Source: Metopolophium dirhodum (taxonomy: Eukaryota; Arthropoda; Insecta; Hemiptera; Aphididae). From it: a DNA stretch of 64,000 bases. Location: positions 34,286,001-34,350,000 of the forward strand of contig NC_083566.1 of the NCBI RefSeq assembly GCF_019925205.1. The letters run 5' to 3'. This document shows, one piece after another, positions 24,020 through 34,788 of this stretch. A program made the translations under genes and the position numbers. The notes beneath the pieces are model-generated. The model did not search any database, was not told the DNA's origin, and worked only from the letters and a program-made list of their open reading frames with translations. Within the stretch, counting starts at the first letter, position 1. Each line of letters begins with the position of its first letter.

Positions 24020-26097
24020 ATGTCTTGTAATTGTTCGATTATCATGAAACAACTACAAAAACAAGCTGCTGTAGACTCTAGCCAGTCTAGCCGCTCCAGG
24101 TCTCCAATAAAAAAAAATCCAAAGGGAAAGGTCAGTAAAAAATTAATTTTGTAATTTATTTAATAATACCATCGAATATACATATTATATTGTATAGAGA
24201 AACAATTTGGATTTTCATTTTATTTCGTCATTGAGACCATATACTTTGGATAGAGCTACTGCTATATAAACGCGTACTACGTGTTGAAGACATCATAAAG
24301 ACGAGTCGCAAGGTGACTGATCTCTGCACATGCGTGTGGCGTCGCATATTTATCATATATATGACTAAACTAGCGGTGATATAAATTGCGCGTGATCCTT
24401 GGATCATATACAATGGATGGAGGCATGGAGCTACTTTAATCATTTGCTGTGTCCAACATAACCCCCCACTTATTAGTTATTTTATAGTGATTGTTGGCGA
24501 AACGCATGCGTAATAACTCGTTGTTCCTTGAAATTAAATGGGTGGTGGGGATGGAATGTAAAGCGGCATATGCGCAACGCATGCTCAATAACTCGTTGTT
24601 CCTTGACATTTTTCCAAAATGTGTATTTTAGGGTGCTTTATTAGAATGTAAAAAAAAAAGCCCGGACAAACTTCGTTTTGAAATTATTGTTGAAAAAATT
24701 CATTTTTTTCGTAATGCACATATTTTTTTTTAAAAATACTTAGAATTGAATATTTTTAAAAAATTTTAATATGCTGTATTTATAATAAAACATTGTTTCA
24801 ATTTCAGCGAGTTGATTCTGGTAAAAGACTATTAATAATTAATGCGTACAAATCAAAATTGGAAGCAGATCCAGAAAAGTCGATAAGAACACTCCGGCAA
24901 GAGATATCTAAAGAATTAGGCATTGGAGCAACTACAATTTCCAAAACAATCATGGTATACAACCGTTCGAAAATTGTGATATCTCCAAATAGAACACGGG
25001 TTAAGGTATCCGCCCGCATTAAATTTGATGAGTTCCAAAGAAATGTGGTTCGTAGGCACGTGCACAGTTTTTGGTTTAAACGTGAAATCCCGACTGTAGA
25101 CAAAATATATCAAGTGGTTTCTAACGATGAGTCTTTACCACCGATCTCACGAACCAGCCTTTTTCGTATTTTAAAAGATATGGGTTTTAAGTACAATAAA
25201 CGAAGTGGAAATGGCGCACTGACGGAAAAAACTGAAATTGTTTTGTGGCGTAGACGGTTTCTTGAAGATTTAAAAAAATACCGTGAAGAGGGTCGACATA
25301 TTTACTACTTGGATGAAACCTCTGTAAATTCTGGTGAATGCACAGTAAAATCACCACAGGACGAATTTTTACCAGGTCAAACAACCGGAGTTGTAAATTC
25401 GTCGGGAAAAGATAAACACCTTATAGTCCTCAATATAGGTTCGGAAGACGGCTTTGTACCAGAAGCATTATTATGTTTTGAGTCGAAAAAAAATGCAAGG
25501 AATTCTCACGATGAAATTAATGGTGAAACATTTAACGAATGGATAGAGAGTATATTGCCTCGATTAAAAGAGAAATGTGTGATAATTATGGACAATGCCT
25601 CATACCATTCAATAAAGATTGATAAAGCACCTACGTCGAAAACCGAGAAGGCTAATATTATTAAGTGGTTGAAAGATAAGAATGAAATCATAGACAGACC
25701 TATGGTTATTCCACAACTCCTTGAAATAGTGAAAAGGGTAAAGCATGATAAATATGTAGTTGACGAATTAGCAAAACAATATGATTCTATTATACTAAGA
25801 CTGCCGCCATATCATTGCGAGCTTAATCCAATGGAATTGGCTTGGTCATCGGTTAAAAATTATGTTACAACGAACAATACAACTAATAAATTAACCGATG
25901 TCGAACAATTATTAATTGAGGGCGTCGAACGTGTGAAGCCAAACATATGGAAGGATTTTATCAGTCAGACGAAAAAAGAAGAAGACAAATTTTGGAAAAT
26001 TGACTTCATTGTAGATGACTTATTATCTGCAGAGGTAGAAACTCTAACGACGACAATCGGAGATACATCATCAGACGAATCCAGCATTACTGACTAA
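24020..26097 (+). CDS. DDE transposase of the IS630/Tc1-mariner group, intact, two exons
   Basis: Exon 1 (24020-24130, 37 codons, Ser/Arg/Lys-rich, SSQSSRSRSPIKK) ends AAAG|GTCAGT. Exon 2 (24808-26097) starts after TTTCAG| in phase 0, giving 466 residues. An N-terminal helix-turn-helix region (about 40-150, TLRQEISKELGIGATTISK) would bind DNA. The RNase H-fold catalytic residues are visible: D206 in YYLDETS, D299 in IIMDNASYH and E380 in NPMELAW. There are 80 residues between the last two, far more than the 34 of classic Tc1; from memory this is close to the DD82E Sailor-type group. The acidic tail ends SSDESSITD. The frame is uninterrupted, the gene has an intron and a CpG-rich promoter, and I could not find flanking inverted repeats. 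It could be a young autonomous element or a domesticated gene. Confidence 0.88.
24612..24770. repeat. Repeat in the transposase-gene intron, shared with 48.65-48.8 kb
   Basis: The text AAAATGTGTATTTTAGGGTG, TAGAATGTAAAAAA and CAAACTTCGTTTTGAA recurs at 48652-48800 (AAAATGTGTGTCTTAGGGTG, AAGAATGTAAAAAA, CAAACTTCGTTTTGAA) in the same orientation. Both lead into TTTTTTTCGTA and an A-rich stretch. It is a short interspersed repeat of unknown class. Confidence 0.7.
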
Positions 26098-26099
26098 TT

Positions 26100-26770
26100 T
26101 TTTATTTTATTATTTTGAATACATTTTTAAAAAAAATTATTGTACCTTATATATTTTTAATTTTTTTTTTTATTGTTCGTATATTGTATAATATGAATAT
26201 TTATACTCTCTATTTGATATATACTTAACCAATAAAAAAACCTAATTTATAATATATTTATTGTTATTCAGTCTCATGTAAGGTTCTACCTACCTACTAT
26301 TCTCTGTATACACGACGGCGAGTACCGATGATCAAAGACTGCCGCCGATAATTGTCAACCAATGACGGAACGCAAAGCGTCCGCCTGGAGGGTCAGACGG
26401 CGAACGACGCCGATGCAGAATACGCCGTGTAAGTGCCCTGGCCTAAGTGCGCGAAAGCGGTTCAATCTTAACCTGAATACAGGATAATAACATTAATATT
26501 AATGTATCACACTTGAATGACTGTGTAGGTATATTATGTATATTGCGTGATACTGGTTCCACATACACTTTGCTACAGTATAAAAAAAAACTAGTTTTGA
26601 ACATGGTTACATGTTTATTATTATTAATTATTATTTATTAATTATTTTTATTATTAATATTGTAAAGATCTCATCTGCTCGATAGAAGTACCTATACTAT
26701 AGGTACCTAATTAATTTTTAGTAATAATTATAATATTAATTAAATCGCTATATAAATTAATTTTTCAAAA
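26100..26770. other. 3' flank of transposase gene and GC-rich block
   Basis: AT-rich 3' flank with AATAAA-like motifs, then an unusual GC-rich block at 26290-26470 (ACGACGGCGAGTACCGATG and similar). No open frame or RNA gene is recognised. Confidence 0.4.
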
Positions 26771-26774
26771 TATC

Positions 26775-27230
26775 GTTAAGAGGACGCTACACCCGCATGT
26801 GTTGTCTCCGTATTACAAATGTACAACATAGCAAAAACTGTTTTGCAGCGCGGGAAAGAACCGAGAAGACTACAGTCATAATTAAGAAACGAGATTTGCA
26901 CCACACAAAAAGGAAAACTTTGGCTGTGCAACGTTGTTTTTATTTTTTTGATATAACTTATATGAAAAAAGTTCTTACTGTTTCAAAAACCATTATTTTT
27001 TGTGTTTTTCAAACTTGAAAAACTTTTTTTACATAAATGATATCAAAAAAATAAAAACAACGTTGCACAGCCTAAGCTTTCCTTTTTATGTGGTGAAAAT
27101 CTCGTTTCTTAGTTATGACTGTAACCTTCTCGGTTCTTTCCCGCGCAAAACAGTTTTTTGCTATTTTGTACATTTGTAGGACGTTAAGAGGACGCTATAC
27201 CCGCTGCGTTGTCTCCGTCTTACAAATGGG
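26775..27230. repeat. Fold-back repeat with direct end repeats
   Basis: Arms 26815-26945 and 27050-27178 are inverted copies: TGTACAACATAGCAAAAACT, CGCGGGAAAGAACCGAGAAG and CTGTGCAACGTTGTTTTTAT reappear reverse complemented. They surround a second short palindrome around 26945-27048. Flanking both arms in direct orientation is AAGAGGACGCTA-ACCCGC (26778 and 27185). There is no coding capacity. Confidence 0.75.
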
Positions 27231-27905
27231 GCGTCACCGTTTTCGGCCAAAACATACTGTTCTTTTTACAATTATAACAACTGAAACTTAATAATTTTTA
27301 TATTTAATTATATATGATTGTATCCAAAAATGTGATTTGTTGATAAACATTCTGAGTGAAAAAATAATAAAATAAAACAATTGGCAATAAAATGGTTTAA
27401 CATATTATTAGCTTAAATTCAAATAAACTAACAATACATTTTTGTTTGAAAAATGTTACTATTTTTATTGTATACCTTTACTCTTCAATATAAGTTGAAT
27501 GTCGTTCATAGTTGGTTATATTTTACTATCATAATTATTATTATATACCTTCTTATTACCTATATGTATTATATAACTATATTATTTTTTATTCGATTAA
27601 TGTAAGTAATAACATTGATTATAAATACTAATATAATATAATCAATTGTAACAATAATAATATGTTATAACAGTTTATTGCCAATTGTTTTATTTTTTCA
27701 GTTTTTTTAGTTGTAGGTAATAATGTTTAAAAAAAAATCACATTTTTGGATACAATCATATTATTTAATTATATATAAAAATTGTTATATTCAGTTGTTA
27801 TAATTGTAAATTTTAAAGAAAACTGTAAGTTTTGGCCGAAAAGGGGGCCGCCCCACAAATGTACAACATAGCAAAAAACTGTTTTGCGCGGGAAAGAACC
27901 TCGGT
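27228..27905. repeat. Second fold-back repeat overlapping the first family
   Basis: Arms 27228-27400 and 27660-27850 are inverted copies (TTTCGGCCAAAACATACTGT, ATTATATATGATTGTATCCA and CAATTGGCAATAAA recur reverse complemented, with indels). Just after them, 27855-27900 repeats the ACAAATGTACAACATAGC and GCGCGGGAAAGAACC text of the neighbouring fold-back, so the two repeats are parts of one nested or rearranged cluster. Confidence 0.65.
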
Positions 27906-28236
27906 AGTATTTATAGTAGAATTACCAAAATTCCACAACGCATAGGGAACAACTTTATCTTTGTCGTAGAGTTTTTATTACTTGGATAACATAAATAAAA
28001 TTAAAGTTATCAGTTTGAGAACATTAGGATTTTTTTTGTTTTTTTCATTAAATTATTAAAAAATATTGGTAAGACGACAGAAAAAGATAAAGTTGTAAAT
28101 TATAATCAACGATATGTGAAGTTGTCAGAAATGTTTTCCACCGTTATGATGACTAAAATGGAATGTAGATGTTAGCCGGTAGTATAGTAATTCACGATGA
28201 CTAGCAACCACGGTTTTATTAAGACAACTGTTTATT

Positions 28237-28650
28237 AGGTGCGTTACCCCAGCACCCGTACTTTCAAAATCATGAATTTCAATCACGCAGTATTATGTAC
28301 TTTATTTTGTACAATTTTGTACAACCAAAATTAAATTTTGTACAACACTCAAACACCCCCAAAATCCAAATTCATCTTACGGGTGCTGCGGTAACGTTAC
28401 CCCAGCACCCGGATCAGTTAATTTTCACGAATTTCAACTTTGAACCGTACAGTATTATGTACTTTATTTTGTATAATTTTGTACAACCAAAATTAAATTT
28501 CGTACAACACTCAAACCCCCCCAAAATCCAAATTCATCTTACGGGTGCTGCGGTAACGTTACCCCAGCACCCGGATCAGTTAATTTTCACGAATTTCAAC
28601 TTTGAACCGAACAGTATTATGTACTTTATTTTGTACACTTTGTGCTGTGG
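28237..28650 (+). repeat. Left TIR with 162-bp tandem units
   Basis: Units begin GGGTGCTGCGGTAACGTTAC at 28381 and 28543, giving a period of 162 bases; a variant first unit forms the terminus and a third partial copy runs to about 28650. Because 162 is a multiple of three, a frame reading MYFILYNFVQPK stays open across units, but this is a by-product of the repeat. Each junction is a 30-base palindrome centred on GTAACGTTAC. Confidence 0.85.
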
Positions 28651-29027
28651 TAACTATCTAAGATTAGCCCCCCCCCACAAAAAAAAAAAATACTATTTCA
28701 TCTAACGGGTGTTATCGAGTATCTTGTATCAATATTGTATCTAAGATACTGCACAACCTTGTAGGTAGAAATAGTTGTTGTTGATTAATTTATAATTCTA
28801 TAATTATTATAATTTTATCTTACTAGGTAGTAGGTAGATTCTAGAACTTATTTTTTAAACTTTGACTTTTTCTTTTCTCTTGAATATCATTCTCTACTTA
28901 AGCACAGAACTGTTTATTTTATATTTTTCCTTTTGTTTATTGCTCTCCAGATAATTATTATCTTCTTAATTTCCGTCTTACCTCTTATGCTATTAACACT
29001 ATTGTCAATTTTAATCTAGTTCTGTCT

Positions 29028-30420
29028 TTTAGATTTAATGTATTGATTTTACTATGTTTTTTTTTTTTTGTGTGTCTGTGTACACGAGAACTTGTCGAAA
29101 TAATGCTTCGATTTTTAACTTCATTAGCTTTTCCGGTTCGAGAGTGAATCTAGTTGGTGCAACGGGGAGCTCATTTTTTTTAAATTCCCAATATTTTTCA
29201 AAAGCACCGTGAAAAACCAAAACAAAATTAACGAAAAACGGGATTTTTTACGCAAAATCAAATTGTGAAAAAATCGATTTTAGATATTAGTGTAACTCTA
29301 AAACTAATTACCGTAGAAACATGAAATTTTCACAGAATGTTTATACTGGCAGTTTCTATACGTAAATAAAATTTTCAAATGTTTTCAAGTTATTCATAGA
29401 CATTTGAAATTTTCAATATTTTTTAGTTTTTATTTTATAAATGACGATAAAATTTTATTCGTAGGGTAAAAAAGCTTCAAAATTTGATACAAGACTTCTA
29501 ATATATTTTTGGAAAAGTAGTTAAAAAATATTAAAAATACATAGTCACAATTTTTTTTTAATAAGCATTGAAAGTTAGAATTTCTATAAAATATCTAAAA
29601 ATCACAAAAATTTGCAATTTATTTTGAGTTAGAAATTCATAAAAAATTTTCTTTTCAAATCTAAGGTTTGAAAATTCTATACAAGATTCTTCACGAGTTT
29701 GTCTACTTTTATAAAAAAAAAATGTCTACCGGAAAGTCAAATTAAATTTTTATGAGCATTTGAATTACAATATTAGATATTCACTCAATTTCTGTTGTAC
29801 CGATATTCTTATTTTGTTGTTAAATAAAAACGAATAATATTGTAGAAACTTGAAATACGAGTATACACCAAATATTTATTTTATCAATTCCTATACTTGA
29901 TAAAATTTTCAAAATATTTCAACAATTTTTAAGTTATTTATAGACGTTTGAAATTTTCCGTTTCTTTAGTTTTTTATTCTATAAAGGTCAATAAAATTTT
30001 ATTCAAAAAACTTGAAAATTTAATATGAGGTTCCCCATAAGATAAAAATATTAAGGCACTTTTTTTTTTTATAGCCATTTAAAGTTCAAATGTTGACAAA
30101 ATTTTTTTAATTGAAAATTTACAAATTCTTTAGTTAAAAATTTATAAAATGATTAACTTTTATAGCTAAGGATTGAAAATTTGAAACAAGGTTCCACGTA
30201 ACATAATGAATTTCTTTTATAGGTACCTACATTTAAAAAATAAATAATTTAATTAATATTCTATAAAATATCCAAGACTGAAAGCTCGTCTCCGATCAGA
30301 ATCGTTTTTCGTATACAATGATGTTATATCATTGAATTCAAATTTAATACCATCCATTACAGTAACTCACTTGTAAACTACTATACAGCAGAGCGACATC
30401 CACTTACTTACCCTCTTTTT
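29028..30420 (+). repeat. Repeat family R, copy 4, nested in the 6.5-kb element
   Basis: It opens TTTAGATTTAATGTATTGAT and closes CTACTATACAGCAGAGCGAC followed by ATCCACTTACTTACC. Internally it follows copy 3 (TGAAATTTTCACAGAATGTT, TTTTGAGTTAGAAATTCATA). It is more diverged than copies 2 and 3. It lies just downstream of the 3' end of the protease gene. Confidence 0.8.
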
Positions 30421-30495
30421 GATATCAAATTTGTGCTACAATATTTTAAGTAGGTAATAAAGTTATAAAAAAATAAATAATATTCATAAAAAACT

Positions 30496-33400
30496 TTATA
30501 TTGTGTATATTAAAAATTCTACATTTTGTTTTTTTCCATGGGGATTTGTAGCTGTTTCTTTAAGGTCATCATACACTTCCCACCGCTCATTGTCTCGCCA
30601 TACTATTGACTTATAATGTCCAGTGGATACTCTTAGACCAGAGCGATCCCCACTTACAAATACGATTGCACTTCTTAAATAGTATTCTTTGGTTCTTATT
30701 ACTAATATTTTCGGTATTTCCTCCAAGTCCCATAAAACTGGTTTTGCATAATTTTGTGGAACATTACAGATTTCTGTAATGTCTGCATAACTTGTCGATT
30801 CTTCAAGTTCTACAAAATACAAGTTAGTCAATCAATTTTTATTTAAGAATTTTGGTAATATATAATAATTGTAAAGTATGAAAGTAATTTATTTTACCTT
30901 TTGGAAGTGACATAAGCTCAATCAATATATGGGATTTTGCATTGAATGTATTTTTCCTTCTTGACGGACATTCAATACAGTCTATTTCTTCAGTTGAAAA
31001 GTATTTTTCAATTTCTTCTTGTACATTTATGTAATCATCAAAAGCACATAACGAAATAACTGGGTATTTTTGTACAGTCATATAATTAGGACATAACATA
31101 TTTTTACAACAATTCACGTTTGTATATGATGGCAATTTGTTGAATAGTTTTTTTGCTGTAGATTTTAATGTTCCCATAACATCAATTAGTTGTATATTAC
31201 CTACTAGAGTATGCTCTTCATCATTATATGGGTAATGCAGTGCCAATAATTCTATTCGTTCTTTATACAAACTAGTTATTTTTACATTTTTTTTACTTAA
31301 CATTCTAGTTATAAATTTTGCTGTTCTATCAGATTTTTCATGTTTTACCAAGAATGAAAGATAGTTACTACTGTCTGCAGCTGCATAGGCCAATGATGTT
31401 AATATAGAATCAACAGAACAAGTATTTCTCAATATAACTTTTCCTATGTTTTTTATTGTCTGAGGCTTGTTGTTAAAAGTATTTCCATTTTTTAAAAATA
31501 CAATTTGTTTTTCTGATCCTTTTTTGTTGAGATCGAGGTTCTTAAATCCTGCTTGTGGATTAAGGTAAGATTTTTTAGATCAACTATTTTTAAATGTTGT
31601 TGACTTCCCTTTTTTTGCCATTGTTCTTCTGCATTTGTTTCTGTGTTACATTCTACACAGGTCAAACAAATCCGTGTCTCACCATATCCCTCATCACTAT
31701 CTATAAAAATAAAATGTTGTGAAGTAATAAAACCACTAATAAATGAATTAAATTTAAATATTTGTAATGTGTATACAAATACATTTAATTATGCAAAGGA
31801 ACCATTCTACAGCTGTACTCTTTTTTAAGAATTTGTAAAACAATTAGAACATGTTTTTGGACCACATAACTAATTTTATTTCATATTTCAGATGTTTAAG
31901 TGTACAACTATTTATTAGTTATGAATGTGTTCTATTATTACTCAATATGATAAGTACTTACAAATTACTAAAAACATTGTAAGAATCATAATTTTTTTGG
32001 CACTTATTCTGCAAACTATGTCTTATTCTTTGGAAGGTTATAACAAAGTTATCTAGTTTAATAAGAAAATAATTTATCACATTAACAATACAAGGTAAAC
32101 TATTGATTTATAATGTATTTGATAAGGTTAAAACTCAAATTTGGTCAAATTTAAAACAAAAAAGTCCTTCCTTGTCTGGGAAATATAATATTGTACTCTG
32201 AACCTTCGGTGACTATTATTAAATTACCTGACAATTTTTTTTTAGTTTTTTCCAGTAATTCATATTAAACTGAATAAATTGGTAATTTTCAAATTGAATA
32301 ATTACCTATATTTTTTGACTTATCTACATATTATAATACCTATAGGACTTTTTAAATTATAATCATTAATAATAAAATAATTAGTTATATTAAATTTTAT
32401 CCAGTAAAGAAGTCATAATTATGATTCGTAAAATAATTGTATGATAAAAAATGTTTATGTATAAACCAGTTTAAATTTAAAATTTTAACTCTTAAATTAT
32501 CACTTTTGTTGAACATTTTAATGCTATGGAAAAAAAAAACAATAAAAAGTCTGAATGTATCAATACATTACATAATTCAATTAATAGCTACCAAATCAAA
32601 TAAAACTCCAGGTTAGGTACGCTTTATTTTATATTTTACATTTCTTATTAGTTATTTCTAAGTTATAAATATTGAATAGTTTCTATTATAATTATATGTA
32701 TACTATATATCATTATTTATATTGTATAAATTGTATATTTTTATTTATTATTTTTTTTTAAACATTATTCTCATCTATTGGATAGGTTTTAATTCAATCA
32801 CATAATATATTAATTTATTATTTTTATCAATAAAGTTATTTTTGACAATAGGTACCTACTACTATAATAATAATTGTCGTTGATAAATGATTTTCCATGT
32901 ACTATGGTGGTAAGTAGTTAATAGTTTGTAATATTATTTTATTTAAATGTAATTAAACATTTTTTCAGGTAGGTATATTATAAATATTATATAGGTTTGA
33001 AGTGATAGGTACCTATATAGTATATACTATATAGTTGAGATGTTATGTGAAGATAAATATTATTTACTCACTTTACTCTTAGGTGTTTAATTAACAATAA
33101 TATTATTGATAAAATTTGGGAAAAAATAAATCTAAAATCTAAAATCAAAAATCTAAAATAAACATATTATATTTTTTGGGAATTACAAATTATACCTAAT
33201 AAAAGGTAATACTATCATAGATACCTACAACGGCTACAACTATATACTAGATATAACTATATATATTTAATTTTATATTGTTATTTTCTACAAGTCATTT
33301 ATTGACTATTTTTTAATCAATAGAATAAATCTTTTCCTTGTGTACATAAAATTAATATAATTAATTTAATTGTAGTACCTATTATAGGTAATTGATAAGT

Positions 33401-33635
33401 TTAAAATGTAGAGCCTACACATTTAAAATGGTTGAATAGGTAATTGAATGTACCTATTAAAGCTGTATGTATGTTGAATCATACATTGCATTGTTTATAT
33501 TATTTAGATACCTATACTAATACAATAATACTTACTATAGCCATCAAAAATAATTTGATCTTTCAAATTGAAAATTTCATCATCAATATTTTTAATTAAA
33601 TTATTTGGTTTTCTTCCTCTATTATTGTTTGCCAT
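30496..33635 (-). pseudogene. USP-like (peptidase C19-type) cysteine protease gene, three exons, one frameshift
   Basis: Exon 1 (33635-33536) starts MANNNRGRKPNNL. After a 1.8-kb intron, exon 2 (31700-30898) starts with a cysteine cluster (RICLTCVEC) and contains a Cys box, NTCSVDSILTSLAY, plus further cysteine pairs (CCKNMLC, IDCIEC). Exon 3 (30809-30496) contains a His box, GHYKSIVWRDNERWEVYDDL, and ends at TAA. The order Cys box, zinc-like cysteines, His box with an aromatic-x-DD motif is that of ubiquitin-specific proteases, which remove ubiquitin or similar modifiers. Exon phases agree only if one base is missing from the A6 run at 31571-31576; otherwise a stop follows. So this copy is either recently broken or affected by a sequencing error. 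Length would be about 405 residues. A Ulp1-like or other papain-fold protease is possible. Confidence 0.72.
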
Positions 33636-33859
33636 CACTTATTACTTATTAGAGTAATGTACAAACGTTCTAACTTCTACTTATATTTTAATATAAAACA
33701 AAATAAATTCAAGTAAATAATTATACCTAATACACGTCACACGACATAAATGTAACTTACTTACACAATGATCACAATTTTGAAAAACAGAAATAGGTAC
33801 ATAAAGACATTTATAACTATTTTTAGATAAACAATATTATATTTTTAACAATAACAATC

Positions 33860-34300
33860 TCGTTATCGCGACCGCGGCCCGTAGCCGTTATCACACGTCG
33901 TTTTTTTTTCAAAACATTTTAATAAAAATCGGTTTTTTTCTCACTTTTTCCAATTTTCTTTGGTTTTTTTACGCTTTTTCGACCCCGTTCTGGTACCGGA
34001 CGCTCGGGAAGAGGCATACGCTTCCGGTTTTCGTTTGCGTTCAGTTCTCGGTGGTCCGCGTCTCGCCCGATTCGATGGCAAATAGTGCCGCCTCGAGTCG
34101 TTTCGTCGCTATTATTTCTCTCTTTTTACCGTCGTTCTCGATCCGTTCCGTCTTTTTAATCGCCGTCTGTGTACTATTCGCTCGGCAGACGTCTTTTCAA
34201 AGCCACCGGTATGCGGTTCGTACGCCAATTCGGTCCGTAACCTATGCGTTCGCGTTTACAAAATTACAAACCGAGGTAGCACAAATGTAAACATATTATA
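33860..34300 (-). promoter_or_regulatory. CpG-rich block between the right TIR and the protease gene
   Basis: The sequence is far richer in CpG than its surroundings (ATCGCGACCGCGGCCCGTAG, CGCTCGGGAAGAGGCATACG). It lies directly upstream of the protease gene on the minus strand, inside the element. An internal promoter is the simplest reading; an open frame here on the plus strand shows no family resemblance. Confidence 0.4.
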
Positions 34301-34462
34301 TACGTATTATAATATATTTTTTTTTATTCATTCAAAATAAATTATATTTACCTATTATAAGTTCAGAGTTTTTTTTCTCCACCTAATATTTTTAAACTCA
34401 GGTCAAAGTTGCGGTAACGTTTAAAAGTTTGATATAAAAAGGGTGTATGAGTCGAGTTTGTT

Positions 34463-34779
34463 CCGCAGCACCCGTAAGATGAATTTGGATTTTGGGGGGG
34501 TTTGAGTGTTGTACGAAATTTAATTTTGGTTGTACAAAATTGTACAAAATAAAGTACATAATACTGTACGGTTCAAAGTTGAAATTCGTGAAAATTAACT
34601 GATCCGGGTGCTGGGGTAACGTTACCGCAGCACCCGTAAGATGAATTTGGATTTTGGGGGTGTTTGAATGTTGTACAAAATTTAATTTTGGTTGTACAAA
34701 ATTGTACAAAATAAAGTACATAATACTGCGTGATTGAAATTCATGATTTTGAAAGTACGGGTGCTGGGGTAACGCACCT
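34463..34779 (-). repeat. Right TIR of the 6.5-kb element
   Basis: This is the reverse complement of 28237-28553, with two units of the same tandem structure. The internal palindromic junction is at about 34606-34635. Confidence 0.85.
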
Positions 34780-34788
34780 CTGTTTATT

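Larger units (their letters stand above)
28237..34779. mobile_element. 6.5-kb long-TIR DNA transposon (Mutator-like architecture) carrying a USP-like protease gene
   Basis: Inverted repeats of 317 bases (28237-28553 and 34463-34779) match with about two mismatches that I could count by eye. Both termini begin AGGTGCGTTACCCCAGCACC. The direct repeat CTGTTTATT flanks both ends (28228-28236 and 34780-34788), a 9-bp target site duplication. Long TIRs plus a 9-bp duplication fit Mutator-like elements, but I see no transposase inside. The interior holds one spliced gene on the minus strand (33635-30496), a CpG-rich block next to the right TIR that probably promotes it, and a nested copy of repeat R (29.03-30.42 kb). 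The close TIR match argues for a recent insertion. Confidence 0.85.

Noticed and set aside
23556..24154. Three overlapping open frames on both strands
   Set aside because: They are by-products of the GC-rich promoter block with a long C run; only the short exon from 24020 joins in phase to a recognised protein.
28295..28705. Open frame of 136 codons repeating MYFILYNFVQPK
   Set aside because: It lies wholly in the TIR tandem units; the 162-bp period keeps the frame open and the mirror frame occurs in the right TIR. There is no start context, splice signal or family match.
34398..34721. Matching open frame on the minus strand
   Set aside because: Mirror image of the left TIR frame; same explanation.
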